In this document: positions 35,855 through 45,596 of the stretch, in pieces
Position numbering within the stretch: the first letter of the stretch is position 1
Layout: each line of letters begins with the position of its first letter
Origin: Enterobacter sp. CC120223-11
GTDB lineage: Bacteria; Pseudomonadota; Gammaproteobacteria; Enterobacterales; Enterobacteriaceae
DNA: 64,000 bases
Direction of reading: 5' to 3'
NCBI RefSeq assembly: GCF_900215375.1
Contig: NZ_OBEF01000011.1
Span: 1 to 64,000 of the forward strand
Program-made: the position numbers and the translations under genes
Notes under the pieces: model-generated
What the model was told of the DNA's origin: nothing
Seen by the model: the letters and a program-made list of their open reading frames with translations, nothing else
Database searches by the model: none

Positions 35855-36807
35855 CGCTGGCAGGTGCCGATAGTCTGCGCCTGCAGGCTGTCGAGCAGCT
35901 CGTAGCGGCGACGGTATTCCGAACGCTTCTTACTGGCAATCTCTTCCATCGGCTTGCGTGGCATTTCGAGCGGCAGCAGATAGTCGCCGTTGCTGTCTGC
36001 CGTCGCGCCCAGGGATGCCCAGAAGCTGTTGTAGTCGGCATGCAGTTTATCCTGCTTTTTCTTACGGTAGCGGATGTTACGATAAATATGGGTTTCGTTA
36101 CTGACCGCACGCAGGGACTCTGTGCCCAAAATCTGCCCAAGCACCATCGCGACTTCGACCAGCAGGCGTTTCGGGAACAGGCCGTTGCAGGATTTGGTCG
36201 CAGTCTGAATCAGATCGTGGGGCACGTGGTTTTTCGCCCCCTGCATCCCGCCAATATAAAGCGTTTTTTTGCCGTTAAACCGGCAAAGCGTGAAGGTGAG
36301 TTCGGCCAAAACGGTATTACTGACATCACAAAAAGTCAGCGTCGCTTCACCTTCTTTATCGAGCATGGCGTCGGCGCACAGGCGGATGCTGAATGTCTGC
36401 TCATCGCGCCCGGTCAGCGTTACCAGCCAGGCTCCCTCTTCGCTGAGGTAGGCGTTCATCACCTTGTGTGGCAATCTCTGCGCAAAAAGCTGATAGTGTG
36501 TGGTCAGGGCTTCGGCGGCATTCTGGCGTGCCATATTCATCGAAACCCAGGGGCGGTGCAGGCGGCAGGGTAAACCTGGCTGCACGCTCAGCATATCTTT
36601 CAGCTGTGGCTGAACGGCCAGGCGGGAAAGCAGCGTGGCGGTGGTGAAGGGCGCCAGCAGGGAGCGCAGCATAAACTTGCGGCGATAAGCAGGGTTTTGC
36701 CAGGCAAGCCCGGGCTGCAACTCTCCTTTCGCCAGCTGGCGGAACAGCTGCCAGGCTGATTTCAGAGTGGGGTGTCCGGAGTAGGAAAATTCTGCAACAT
36801 GTGACAT
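35851..36807 (-). CDS. ybjX: YbjX, VirK/YbjX (DUF535) family protein
   Basis: The product has 318 residues (E. coli YbjX 330) and belongs to the DUF535 family that includes Shigella VirK and Salmonella SomA. These are linked to PhoPQ-controlled envelope remodelling and peptide resistance; enzymatic function unknown. Typical blocks are YLSEEGAWLVTLTG, LYIGGMQGAKNHVPHDLIQT and FPKRLLVEVAMVLGQILG. Single gene, divergent from macA across about 150 bp. Confidence 0.93.
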   Translation of the reverse strand: MSHVAEFSYSGHPTLKSAWQLFRQLAKGELQPGLAWQNPAYRRKFMLRSLLAPFTTATLLSRLAVQPQLKDMLSVQPGLPCRLHRPWVSMNMARQNAAEALTTHYQLFAQRLPHKVMNAYLSEEGAWLVTLTGRDEQTFSIRLCADAMLDKEGEATLTFCDVSNTVLAELTFTLCRFNGKKTLYIGGMQGAKNHVPHDLIQTATKSCNGLFPKRLLVEVAMVLGQILGTESLRAVSNETHIYRNIRYRKKKQDKLHADYNSFWASLGATADSNGDYLLPLEMPRKPMEEIASKKRSEYRRRYELLDSLQAQTIGTCQR

Positions 36808-36958
36808 AAAAAAGTCCGAGCCATAAAGGAAAACCCTATTTCATCAACACTTCCTTCAACGCAAACGCAACGGCCCCCTGGGCGCCAACAAAGACGGACT
36901 TCCGTTGAAGAAATGTTTAGATACAATCATCCCCGGAAAACACATATTTAGGATTTTT

Positions 36959-38074
36959 ATGAAGCTGAAGGGAAAGCGCAAAGGTTTATATCTGCTCCTC
37001 ATCGCGGTTGTTTTGCTGGCAGGATTTTGGCTGTGGCGAACGCTGAACGCGCCGGTGCCAAACTATCAGACCCTGATCGTGCGCAAGGGCGATCTGCAGC
37101 AGAGCGTGCTGGCAACGGGGAAACTGGACGCGGTGCGCAAGGTTGATGTGGGTGCACAGGTGAGCGGGCAGCTGAAAACGCTGTCGGTGGCGATCGGCGA
37201 TAAGGTCAAAAAAGATCAGTTATTGGGCGTGATCGATCCTGAGCAGGCGCAGAACCAGATCAAAGAAGTGGAAGCGACGCTGATGGAGCTGCGTGCCCAG
37301 CGCCTGCAGGCGCAGGCGGAGCGCAAGCTGGCGCAGGTCACCTACGCCCGTAATCAGCAGCTGGCGAAAACTCAGCTTATTTCCCGCCAGGATCTCGACA
37401 CCAGTGCGACGGACGTGGCGGTAAAAGAGGCGCAGATTGGCACCATTGACGCGCAGATCAAGCGTAATCAGGCCACGCTGGACACCGCCAAAACCAACCT
37501 CGACTACACCCGAATTCTTGCCCCGATGGCGGGCGAAGTGACGCAAATCACCACGTTGCAGGGCCAGACGGTGATTGCGGCCCAGCAGGCACCCAACATT
37601 CTGACGCTCGCCGATCTCAGCACCATGCTTGTGAAAGCGCAGGTATCAGAGGCTGACGTCATCCACCTGAAGCCCGGGCAGAAAGCCTGGTTTACGGTGC
37701 TTGGCGATCCGCTGACGCGCTATGAAGGCACGCTGAAGGACATTCTGCCGACGCCGGAAAAAGTGAACGACGCCATTTTCTATTACGCACGTTTTGAAGT
37801 GCCGAACCCGCAGGGCGTGCTGCGCCTGGAGATGACCGCTCAGGTGCATATTCAGCTGTCCGGCGTCACGAACGTATTAAGCATTCCGCTCTCAGCACTT
37901 GGCGATGCGACGGGCGATAATCGCTACAACGTGCGCCTGCTGCGCAACGGCGAAGTCAAAGAGCGCGAAATTACCCTTGGCTCACGTAACGATACCGATG
38001 TGGAAGTGGTGAAAGGCCTGGAGGAAGGCGATGAGGTGATCACCGGCGAGGGCAAACCCGGGGCCGCGAAATGA
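36959..38074 (+). CDS. macA: MacA, periplasmic adaptor of the MacAB-TolC pump
   Basis: MacA is a 371-residue membrane-fusion protein that links MacB to TolC for macrolide and enterotoxin/haem export. It has an N-terminal anchor helix ([17 protein letters not shown]), a lipoyl half ([20 protein letters not shown]), an alpha-hairpin coiled coil (about 95-190) and a beta-barrel ([12 protein letters not shown]). ATG at 36959 with AGGA six bases upstream matches E. coli; an in-frame 18-residue extension is not conserved. Overlaps macB by 4 bp. Confidence 0.96.
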   Translation: MKLKGKRKGLYLLLIAVVLLAGFWLWRTLNAPVPNYQTLIVRKGDLQQSVLATGKLDAVRKVDVGAQVSGQLKTLSVAIGDKVKKDQLLGVIDPEQAQNQIKEVEATLMELRAQRLQAQAERKLAQVTYARNQQLAKTQLISRQDLDTSATDVAVKEAQIGTIDAQIKRNQATLDTAKTNLDYTRILAPMAGEVTQITTLQGQTVIAAQQAPNILTLADLSTMLVKAQVSEADVIHLKPGQKAWFTVLGDPLTRYEGTLKDILPTPEKVNDAIFYYARFEVPNPQGVLRLEMTAQVHIQLSGVTNVLSIPLSALGDATGDNRYNVRLLRNGEVKEREITLGSRNDTDVEVVKGLEEGDEVITGEGKPGAAK

Positions 38075-40014
38075 CGGCGCTGCTGGAACTCAGCAAGATC
38101 CGCCGTAGCTATCCTGCCGGTGATCAGAGCGTGGAGGTACTGAAGGGCATCACGCTCAGCATCAATGCCGGAGAAATGGTGGCGATTGTTGGCGCGTCCG
38201 GCTCAGGTAAATCGACGCTGATGAACATTCTTGGCTGTCTCGATAAACCGACCAGCGGGACCTATAAAGTGGCGGGTACAGACGTCGCCACGCTCGACGG
38301 TGATGCGCTGGCCCGCCTGCGTCGCGAACACTTTGGCTTTATTTTTCAGCGCTATCATCTGCTGGCGCATTTAAGCGCCGCGCAGAATGTGGAAGTGCCC
38401 GCCGTCTATGCGGGCACCGAGCGAAAGCGGAGGCTCGAACGGGCGCAGCAGCTGTTGCAGCGCCTCGGGCTTGGCGATCGCGTGGATTATCAACCTTCCC
38501 AGCTTTCCGGCGGCCAGCAGCAGCGCGTGAGTATCGCCCGCGCGCTGATGAACGGCGGGCAGGTGATTCTGGCCGATGAGCCGACCGGGGCACTCGACAG
38601 CCACTCCGGCGAAGAGGTGATGGCGATTCTCCATCAGCTGAAAGCGCAGGGCCACACGGTGATTATCGTCACCCATGACCCCGCGGTGGCGGCGCAGGCA
38701 GAACGCATCATTGAAATTCGCGACGGTGAAATCATCAGCAACCCACCTGCCAAAGCGGCCGCGGTGAACGCCGATCGCATTACCGCTGCGGCTGACGTTG
38801 CCGGATGGCGGCAGTTCGTTAGCGGTTTCCGCGAGGCGCTGACCATGGCCTGGCGGGCGATGGCGGCCAACAAAATGCGTACGCTGCTGACCATGCTGGG
38901 CATCATCATCGGCATCACCTCGGTGGTTTCTATCGTGGTGGTAGGCGATGCGGCCAAGCAGCTGGTGCTCGCCGATATTCGGGCGATTGGCACCAACACC
39001 ATAGATGTCTACCCCGGCAAAGATTTTGGCGACGACGATCCACAATACCAGCAGGCGCTGAAGTATGACGATCTGCTGGCGATTCAGAAGCAGTCGTGGG
39101 TGCGCTCGGCGACGCCCGCGGTATCGAAAAGTCTGCGATTACGGGTGGGCAATACGGATGTGTCCGCAAGCGTGGAAGGCGTGGGCGCACAGTATTTTAA
39201 CGTCTACGGCATGACCTTCAGCGAGGGCAATACCTTCAACGAAGTGCAACTCAACGGGCGTGCGCAGGTCGTGGTGCTCGACAGCAACACGCGCCGTCAG
39301 CTTTTCCCGAACAAGGCTCGCGTGATCGGCGAAATTATCCTCGTGGGGAATATGCCCGCCACCATTATTGGCGTGGCAGAGGAAAAACAGGGGATGTTTG
39401 GCAGCAGTAAAATACTCCGCGTCTGGCTGCCGTATACCACTATGGCCGGGCGGGTGATGGGGCAGTCATGGCTCAATTCCATTACCGTGCGCGTGAATGA
39501 AGGTTACGACAGCACCCTTGCCGAACAGCAGCTGACCCGCCTGCTGACGCTGCGCCACGGCAAGAAAGATTTCTTTGCCTGGAATATGGACAGCATCTTG
39601 AAAACCGCCGAGCGGACCACACATACATTACAATTGTTCTTAACGCTGGTGGCGATTGTCTCGCTGATCGTGGGCGGCATTGGAGTGATGAATATCATGC
39701 TGGTGTCCGTCACTGAACGCACCCGTGAAATCGGCATTCGTATGGCGGTAGGTGCAAGAGCCCGCGACGTGTTGCAGCAGTTTTTGATTGAGGCGGTGCT
39801 GGTTTGTCTGGTGGGTGGCGCGCTGGGCGTTTCGCTGTCGCTTATCATCGCCTTTACGCTCCAGCTGTTCCTGCCGGACTGGGGGATTGGTTTTTCGCCG
39901 CTGGCTTTGCTGATGGCGTTTATCTGTTCGACGCTGACCGGCGTGTTGTTTGGCTGGTTGCCCGCGAGAAACGCCGCAAGGCTCGATCCGGTGGATGCCC
40001 TGGCGCGTGAATAA
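38071..40014 (+). CDS. macB: MacB, ABC transporter of the MacAB-TolC pump
   Basis: The 647-residue fusion has an N-terminal ATPase (Walker [10 protein letters not shown], signature [16 protein letters not shown], Walker [13 protein letters not shown]), then a first helix near residue 270 ([20 protein letters not shown]), a large periplasmic MacB domain (about 295-520) and three C-terminal FtsX-type helices. Length is as in E. coli. Ends just before a bidirectional terminator shared with cspD. Confidence 0.97.
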   Translation: MTALLELSKIRRSYPAGDQSVEVLKGITLSINAGEMVAIVGASGSGKSTLMNILGCLDKPTSGTYKVAGTDVATLDGDALARLRREHFGFIFQRYHLLAHLSAAQNVEVPAVYAGTERKRRLERAQQLLQRLGLGDRVDYQPSQLSGGQQQRVSIARALMNGGQVILADEPTGALDSHSGEEVMAILHQLKAQGHTVIIVTHDPAVAAQAERIIEIRDGEIISNPPAKAAAVNADRITAAADVAGWRQFVSGFREALTMAWRAMAANKMRTLLTMLGIIIGITSVVSIVVVGDAAKQLVLADIRAIGTNTIDVYPGKDFGDDDPQYQQALKYDDLLAIQKQSWVRSATPAVSKSLRLRVGNTDVSASVEGVGAQYFNVYGMTFSEGNTFNEVQLNGRAQVVVLDSNTRRQLFPNKARVIGEIILVGNMPATIIGVAEEKQGMFGSSKILRVWLPYTTMAGRVMGQSWLNSITVRVNEGYDSTLAEQQLTRLLTLRHGKKDFFAWNMDSILKTAERTTHTLQLFLTLVAIVSLIVGGIGVMNIMLVSVTERTREIGIRMAVGARARDVLQQFLIEAVLVCLVGGALGVSLSLIIAFTLQLFLPDWGIGFSPLALLMAFICSTLTGVLFGWLPARNAARLDPVDALARE

Positions 40015-40021
40015 AGCACAG

Positions 40022-40051
40022 AAAAATGCCAGTCGTCAGGACTGGCATTTT
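40022..40051. terminator. bidirectional terminator between macB and cspD
   Basis: Perfect 12-bp arms AAAATGCCAGTC (40023-40034) and GACTGGCATTTT (40040-40051) with loop GTCAG; A and T tracts on both sides serve the converging transcripts. Confidence 0.92.
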
Positions 40052-40082
40052 GTGCAGGGGATGGTCACAATGGACTGAAGCG

Positions 40083-40310
40083 TTACGCGACCGCGGCGGC
40101 TTCTGCTTCAACAGGCACAATCACGCTGGCGTGGTTGCCTTTCGGTCCCTGGTGGACATCAAACTGGACGGCTTGTCCGGCTTTTAACGTTCTGTAACCA
40201 TCCATCTGGATGGTAGAGTAATGAGCGAAGATGTCTTCGCCACCGCCTTCAGGGCAAATAAAACCGAACCCTTTAGCATTGTTGAACCACTTAACAGTAC
40301 CCATTTCCAT
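40083..40310 (-). CDS. cspD: CspD, cold-shock-like replication inhibitor
   Basis: CspD is a single-stranded nucleic-acid-binding protein induced in stationary phase and degraded by Lon; it inhibits replication. The 75 residues contain RNP1 KGFGFI and RNP2-like DIFAHY. Sequence is nearly identical to E. coli CspD (74 residues) apart from the tail (EAEAAAVA). Divergent from clpS, converging on macB. Confidence 0.96.
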   Translation of the reverse strand: MEMGTVKWFNNAKGFGFICPEGGGEDIFAHYSTIQMDGYRTLKAGQAVQFDVHQGPKGNHASVIVPVEAEAAAVA

Positions 40311-40646
40311 ACATCGACATCCTTCGAGAATCTTCTATTTCAGATGGAAAGAACCGGTGGTGAAATCGACGGGCTGTTCAAAACCTCGCCATCTCTCGCC
40401 TGTACAATTTAGATAAATCAGGCAACGCGTCAAGCGACAGATAGCGAAGTACGGTGAAAAATGCATCAAAATTTGAAGCAGTTAACGCTATTGCAAGGAA
40501 TGTGACCCGGGTCGCGAATAGCAGGAATAGCGAATGGCAGTAATAGAGGATAGTTATCTACGCTTTACTGTAGATTCAATGTAAACCGGCTCTGGTCAGT
40601 GACGGGATGTTTCCCGCCGGAGCGTAACTGAAGATGAACACTGACA
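40311..40646. promoter_or_regulatory. 336-bp cspD-clpS divergent region
   Basis: No gene is seen. Near the clpS end are two hairpins: TCTAC / GTAGA arms at about 40557-40574 and GACGGGA / TCCCGCC near 40601-40618. Promoters for cspD and clpSA must lie here; I could not assign them with confidence. Confidence 0.45.
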
Positions 40647-40967
40647 ATGGGTAAGACGCGTGACTGGCTGGATTTTGACCAGCTAACCAAAGACCAGGTA
40701 CGCGATGCGCTGCAACCGCCGTCGATGTATAAAGTGATATTGCTCAATGATGATTACACGCCAATGGAGTTTGTTATTGACGTGTTACAGAAATTCTTTT
40801 CTTATGATGTAGAACGTGCCACACAGCTGATGCTCGCGGTTCACTATCAGGGGAAAGCGATTTGCGGGGTGTTTACCGCGGAAGTCGCCGAAACCAAAGT
40901 TTCGATGGTGAACAAGTACGCCAAGGAAAACGATCATCCGCTGCTGTGTACGCTGGAAAAGGCCTGA
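40647..40967 (+). CDS. clpS: ClpS, N-end-rule adaptor of ClpAP
   Basis: ClpS binds N-degron side chains (Leu, Phe, Trp, Tyr) and delivers substrates to ClpA. The 106-residue sequence is nearly identical to E. coli: flexible N-terminus, then [20 protein letters not shown] with the Asn/Asp residues that hold the substrate amino group, and [13 protein letters not shown] with the pocket His. It precedes clpA by 30 bp. The aat product in this window makes the N-degrons it recognises. Confidence 0.97.
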   Translation: MGKTRDWLDFDQLTKDQVRDALQPPSMYKVILLNDDYTPMEFVIDVLQKFFSYDVERATQLMLAVHYQGKAICGVFTAEVAETKVSMVNKYAKENDHPLLCTLEKA

Positions 40968-40997
40968 TTTCAGGCATTCAAATTGGGGGAGGTGCCT

Positions 40998-43274
40998 ATG
41001 CTCAATCAAGAACTGGAACTCAGTTTAAACATGGCTTTCGCCAGAGCGCGCGAGCACCGTCATGAGTTTATGACCGTCGAGCATCTGTTGCTGGCTCTGC
41101 TCAGCAACCCATCCGCCCGCGAAGCGCTGGAAGCCTGCTCCGTGGATTTGGTGGCGCTGCGTCAGGAACTCGAAGCCTTCATCGAACAGACCACGCCGGT
41201 ACTGCCTGCCAGCGAAGAAGAGCGCGACACACAGCCGACGCTCAGCTTCCAGCGCGTACTGCAGCGTGCCGTATTCCACGTTCAGTCTTCCGGCCGCAGT
41301 GAAGTCACCGGCGCCAATGTGCTGGTGGCGATTTTCAGCGAGCAGGAGTCACAGGCGGCCTATCTGCTGCGCAAACATGAAGTGAGCCGCCTCGACGTGG
41401 TGAACTTCATCTCCCACGGCACGCGTAAAGACGAGCCGAGCCAGTCTTCCGATTCCGGAAGCCAACCGAACACTGAAGAGCAAGCAGGCGGGGAGGATCG
41501 TATGGAAAACTTCACCACCAATTTGAACCAGCTTGCTCGCGTGGGCGGCATTGACCCGCTGATTGGCCGCGACAAGGAGCTGGAGCGCGCCATCCAGGTA
41601 CTGTGCCGTCGACGTAAAAACAACCCACTGCTGGTTGGTGAGTCCGGCGTCGGGAAAACCGCGATTGCCGAAGGGCTTGCCTGGCGTATCGTGCAGGGCG
41701 ACGTGCCGGAAGTGATTGCCGATTGCACCATTTACTCGCTTGATATCGGCTCGCTGCTGGCGGGCACCAAATACCGCGGCGATTTCGAAAAACGCTTTAA
41801 GGCGCTGCTGAAACAGCTTGAACAGGACACCAACAGCATTCTGTTCATCGATGAGATCCACACCATTATCGGGGCGGGAGCGGCGTCGGGCGGCCAGGTG
41901 GATGCGGCTAACCTGATTAAACCCCTGCTTTCCAGCGGTAAAATTCGCGTAATTGGCTCCACGACCTATCAGGAGTTCAGCAATATTTTCGAAAAAGACC
42001 GCGCGCTGGCGCGTCGCTTCCAGAAAATCGACATTACTGAACCGACCGTGGAAGAAACCGTGCAGATCATCAACGGCCTGAAACCGAAGTACGAGGCGCA
42101 CCACGACGTGCGTTACACCGCGAAAGCGATTCGTGCGGCGGTGGAGCTGGCGGTGAAATACATCAACGATCGTCACCTGCCGGATAAGGCGATCGACGTG
42201 ATTGACGAAGCGGGCGCGCGGGCACGTCTGATGCCGGTCAGCAAACGCAAAAAAACCATCAACGTGGCGGATATCGAGTCCGTGGTGGCGCGTATTGCGC
42301 GCATTCCGGAGAAGAGCGTCTCGCAAAGCGATCGTGACACGCTGAAAAACCTCGGCGACCGCCTGAAAATGCTGGTGTTTGGTCAGGATAAAGCCATTGA
42401 GGCGTTAACCGAAGCCATCAAAATGAGCCGTGCGGGCCTTGGTCAGGATCACAAACCTGTCGGGTCATTCCTGTTCGCCGGGCCGACCGGGGTCGGGAAA
42501 ACCGAAGTCACCGTGCAGCTGTCGAAAGCGCTCGGCATTGAGCTGCTGCGTTTCGATATGTCTGAATACATGGAGCGCCACACGGTGAGCCGCCTGATTG
42601 GTGCGCCTCCGGGCTATGTGGGCTTTGACCAGGGCGGTCTGCTGACGGATGCGGTTATCAAGCACCCACATGCGGTATTGCTGCTCGATGAAATCGAGAA
42701 AGCGCACCCGGACGTCTTCAACCTGCTGCTGCAGGTGATGGACAACGGCACGCTGACCGACAACAACGGCCGCAAAGCGGACTTCCGCAACGTGGTGCTG
42801 GTGATGACCACCAACGCCGGGGTGCGTGAAACTGAGCGTAAATCCATTGGGCTTATCCATCAGGACAACAGCACCGACGCGATGGAAGAGATCAAGAAGA
42901 TCTTCACGCCGGAATTCCGCAACCGTCTGGACAACATCATCTGGTTCGATCACCTGTCAACGGATGTGATCCATCAGGTTGTCGACAAGTTTATCGTCGA
43001 ACTGCAGGTGCAGCTGGATCAGAAAGGCGTGTCGCTGGAAGTGAGTCAGGAAGCCCGCAACTGGCTGGCCGAAAAAGGCTACGACCGCGCGATGGGTGCC
43101 CGTCCGATGGTGCGTGTCATTCAGGACAACCTGAAAAAACCGCTCGCCAACGAGCTGCTGTTTGGCACGCTGGTGGACGGCGGACAGGTGACGGTGGCGC
43201 TGGACGCCAAGAAAAACGAGCTGACCTACGACTTCCAGGCGGCTCAGAAGCGCAAGCCGGAAACGGCGCATTAA
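40998..43274 (+). CDS. clpA: ClpA, AAA+ unfoldase of the ClpAP protease
   Basis: The 758-residue unfoldase has an N domain (1-about 145), AAA-1 with Walker [10 protein letters not shown] and Walker [10 protein letters not shown], and AAA-2 with Walker [10 protein letters not shown] and [17 protein letters not shown] at 40998 ([11 protein letters not shown]) equals E. coli; four upstream in-frame codons are ignored. A strong terminator follows, so clpSA is a closed unit. Confidence 0.98.
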   Translation: MLNQELELSLNMAFARAREHRHEFMTVEHLLLALLSNPSAREALEACSVDLVALRQELEAFIEQTTPVLPASEEERDTQPTLSFQRVLQRAVFHVQSSGRSEVTGANVLVAIFSEQESQAAYLLRKHEVSRLDVVNFISHGTRKDEPSQSSDSGSQPNTEEQAGGEDRMENFTTNLNQLARVGGIDPLIGRDKELERAIQVLCRRRKNNPLLVGESGVGKTAIAEGLAWRIVQGDVPEVIADCTIYSLDIGSLLAGTKYRGDFEKRFKALLKQLEQDTNSILFIDEIHTIIGAGAASGGQVDAANLIKPLLSSGKIRVIGSTTYQEFSNIFEKDRALARRFQKIDITEPTVEETVQIINGLKPKYEAHHDVRYTAKAIRAAVELAVKYINDRHLPDKAIDVIDEAGARARLMPVSKRKKTINVADIESVVARIARIPEKSVSQSDRDTLKNLGDRLKMLVFGQDKAIEALTEAIKMSRAGLGQDHKPVGSFLFAGPTGVGKTEVTVQLSKALGIELLRFDMSEYMERHTVSRLIGAPPGYVGFDQGGLLTDAVIKHPHAVLLLDEIEKAHPDVFNLLLQVMDNGTLTDNNGRKADFRNVVLVMTTNAGVRETERKSIGLIHQDNSTDAMEEIKKIFTPEFRNRLDNIIWFDHLSTDVIHQVVDKFIVELQVQLDQKGVSLEVSQEARNWLAEKGYDRAMGARPMVRVIQDNLKKPLANELLFGTLVDGGQVTVALDAKKNELTYDFQAAQKRKPETAH

Positions 43275-43290
43275 TTAAATGCTGCGTGTG

Positions 43291-43320
43291 AAAGCCGGGT
43301 GTATACCCGGCTTTTTTTTT
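43291..43320 (+). terminator. terminator of clpSA
   Basis: AAAGCCGGGT and ACCCGGCTTT arms (10 bp) with loop GTAT, followed by a run of T residues to 43320. Confidence 0.94.
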
Positions 43321-43637
43321 ACTTGCGGCAGCATGATCGGTTATCTTCCGTGCGGTATTGCTAATATTAAAGCTATCGCTGATCTAACTTTTTTATTTTA
43401 AGCATAATGTTATTTTTAGGCATTCCGATTTTTTGCCGCTAGCGGATTCATATTCTGGTACATGTGACAGGTCATGAATATTGAATGGGAAGGCGTCATT
43501 GGCGAATGAGGAATATCACAGACATTCTGCATTGTGCTTAGGTGAAATATAATGAGGTTGTATTTTTCTTGGTCACTTTTTGAATTTTATGTCAGAGGCT
43601 AAAATAGCGTCCTGAAAGTTGAAACGAAACTATGGTT
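43321..43637. other. AT-rich gap between clpA and the microcin-like gene
   Basis: About 320 bases, markedly more AT-rich than the neighbouring core genes, with no supported gene. E. coli has serine tRNA gene serW in the clpA-infA interval; I see no tRNA-like cloverleaf, T-loop (GGTTCGAATCC) or CCA end on either strand here. Confidence 0.55.
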
Positions 43638-43682
43638 GTGTCTGAAAACCCCACGGTATTAAACCGCGGGGTTTTCAGACAC
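43638..43682 (-). terminator. strong hairpin after the microcin-like gene
   Basis: Perfect 15-bp arms GTGTCTGAAAACCCC (43638-43652) and GGGGTTTTCAGACAC (43668-43682), with further CGGT / ACCG pairing inside the loop. It lies 8 bp after the stop. There is no long T tract beyond the stem, so it may act with Rho or as an mRNA stabiliser. Confidence 0.75.
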
Positions 43683-43690
43683 GTTGGTGC

Positions 43691-43939
43691 TTAGCCAATT
43701 ACGTACTTACTGATATCATTCAGGAACTTGGTGAAGATATTCTCAATTGACCGGCCCAGCGTGTTGCCGAAGTTGCTGCCGGTCTGGATGGCGTCAGTAA
43801 CGTCATAATTTGTGTTCAGCTTGTCGTTCAGAGAAGACGTAATTTGCCCAAATATGTTACCGAAGAAGCTGCTCAATGAATCCTGAACGTAACCTGCACC
43901 GCTTACGTTTGCAACTTCAACTGCTGATAGTTCTTTCAT
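43691..43939 (-). CDS. class II microcin-like peptide with double-glycine-type leader
   Basis: The 82-residue product begins MKELSAVEVANVSGA, which closely follows leaders of exported class II microcins (for example microcin L, MREITLNEMNNVSGA). Cleavage after Gly-Ala by a peptidase-containing ABC exporter would leave a 67-residue peptide, GYVQDSLSSFFGNIFGQITS onward, without Cys and rich in Ser, Asn, Phe and Ile; Gly and aromatic residues alternate with polar ones. ATG at 43939 has AAGGA seven bases upstream; the ATG at 43948 overlaps that site. No exporter or clear immunity gene lies in this window. AT content and location between core genes clpA and infA suggest acquisition. Activity is inference. 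Confidence 0.75.
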   Translation of the reverse strand: MKELSAVEVANVSGAGYVQDSLSSFFGNIFGQITSSLNDKLNTNYDVTDAIQTGSNFGNTLGRSIENIFTKFLNDISKYVIG

Positions 43940-44294
43940 TTTTAGCATCCTTATTATTAGCTATTTGAGGTGTTCCTCACAGGCAATAATAATGAGTGAA
44001 ACGAATGATAGGTATAGTAATATTTCCATTGTGCGTGAAATTTGAATCATTTATGGATTATAAAATACAGTTAATGAATGTGATTTTGAAAAATATAATA
44101 CAGCTAAATGTCTCAGGTGGATAATAAAAAATAAAACCCGGGCATTCAAAATGAGTACAATGTAATCGAATGATTTAATGAGCACCGGACGTGTGTCGAT
44201 GGGGCGAAAAATAACGCAGCGTTAGGGTACGCCGAACAGAGTGCCGATGGCCTGGCGAGGAACCTGGATGCGGGGGTAGTAAAGGGCAGGGCGT
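43940..44294. other. AT-rich upstream region of the microcin-like gene
   Basis: The left 220 bases are very AT-rich and must hold the promoter. On the minus strand a 29-codon frame (43961-44050) encodes a short hydrophobic peptide (MEILLYLSFVSLIIIACEEH after seven residues) ending 21 bp before the microcin start; it lacks a ribosome site. GC rises again from about 44170 toward infA. No tRNA is seen. Confidence 0.5.
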
Positions 44295-44322
44295 AAAAAA
44301 GGCCGGATAACGCTATCCGGCC
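44295..44322 (-). terminator. terminator of infA
   Basis: GGCCGGATA / TATCCGGCC arms (9 bp, loop GCGT on the minus strand) followed by TTTTTT, 35 bp after the infA stop. Confidence 0.92.
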
Positions 44323-44357
44323 TCTCGCATTCGATTTGCCCGAAGGCTGGACGTCAA

Positions 44358-44576
<219 letters not shown>

Positions 44577-44852
44577 CTAGTCCTCGGGGGTATTACTACC
44601 ATAGTTTTGAACCGGCAAGATAATGCCGAAATTCAGCAATTAAGTAAAGATTTACCCGTCATCTTTCAGCCTCACGCCGCTGTGAAGGGTAAAAAAGAAA
44701 TCGTTTTTGCGCATTGCCCGTCTCTCAAACATGACATCTGTATGATGAGCGCAAACGTATAAGGGGGGATTCCTGAGACGATAGCGGGGCAACAGGCAGA
44801 AACGACTTCCGGCACAATTATATCACCCTGACAAAAAATGTGCCGAAAACAT

Positions 44853-45557
44853 TTACACTGCAGGCGAAAAGAGCACCCGTGGCACCCAGAAATGACCTGG
44901 GAGAGGCTGTGTCCGCATCACGGCAAGGTGCTCAAGATAGGCGCGACGAGGGATTTCAACTGCGCCAAGTGAGGCCGTATGGCTGTTCAGCACCTGACAA
45001 TCCATCAGCTTACCGCCTGCGCTGGCAAACGCCTGCGAGAACACCAGCAGCGCACTTTTGGAGGCATTTTCTGCCTGGCTGAACATCGATTCGCCGCAAA
45101 ATAATGCCCCCTGAGCGACGCCGTACATGCCGCCAACCAGTTCGCTACCGAGCCAGACCTCAATCGAGTGCGCATGCCCGAGTTCGTGCAGACGATGATA
45201 GGCCTGAACGATGCTGTCGGTTATCCAGGTTCCTTCTTCACGGTTATCCGCGCAGCCTTCGATCACCCGGCCAAACGCATGATTGAGCGTAATTCTGTAA
45301 GGGGACGATTTATGAAAGCGCTTCATGCTGCGGCTAACGTGAAAAGCTTCCGGCCACAGCACGGCTCGTGGATCCGGCGACCACCAGAGGATGGGGTCAC
45401 CGGGGGAAAACCAGGGAAAAATGCCGCGTTGGTAAGCCATCAGCAGCCGCGCCGGGCTGAGATCGCCACCCAGCGCAAGCAAACCGTTAGGCTCGCGCAG
45501 GGCACCTTCCGGCGACGGGAAGGTAATGGAATGACGTGACAACTGGACCAGCCGCAT
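44853..45557 (-). CDS. aat: leucyl/phenylalanyl-tRNA-protein transferase
   Basis: Aat transfers Leu or Phe from tRNA to proteins with N-terminal Arg or Lys, creating N-degrons for ClpS-ClpAP. The 234-residue product has the family motifs [42 protein letters not shown]-like [13 protein letters not shown] and FCGESMFS. It lies 39 bp after cydC on the same strand. Confidence 0.97.
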   Translation of the reverse strand: MRLVQLSRHSITFPSPEGALREPNGLLALGGDLSPARLLMAYQRGIFPWFSPGDPILWWSPDPRAVLWPEAFHVSRSMKRFHKSSPYRITLNHAFGRVIEGCADNREEGTWITDSIVQAYHRLHELGHAHSIEVWLGSELVGGMYGVAQGALFCGESMFSQAENASKSALLVFSQAFASAGGKLMDCQVLNSHTASLGAVEIPRRAYLEHLAVMRTQPLPGHFWVPRVLFSPAV

Positions 45558-45596
45558 ACTTCACAACTCCACGCCTGATAATAGAGAAAGAGTAGC

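Noticed and set aside
44813-44847. Inverted repeat CGGCACA / TGTGCCG between aat and infA
   Set aside because: The 21-base loop and lack of T tract or known consensus make it too weak to call a terminator or operator.
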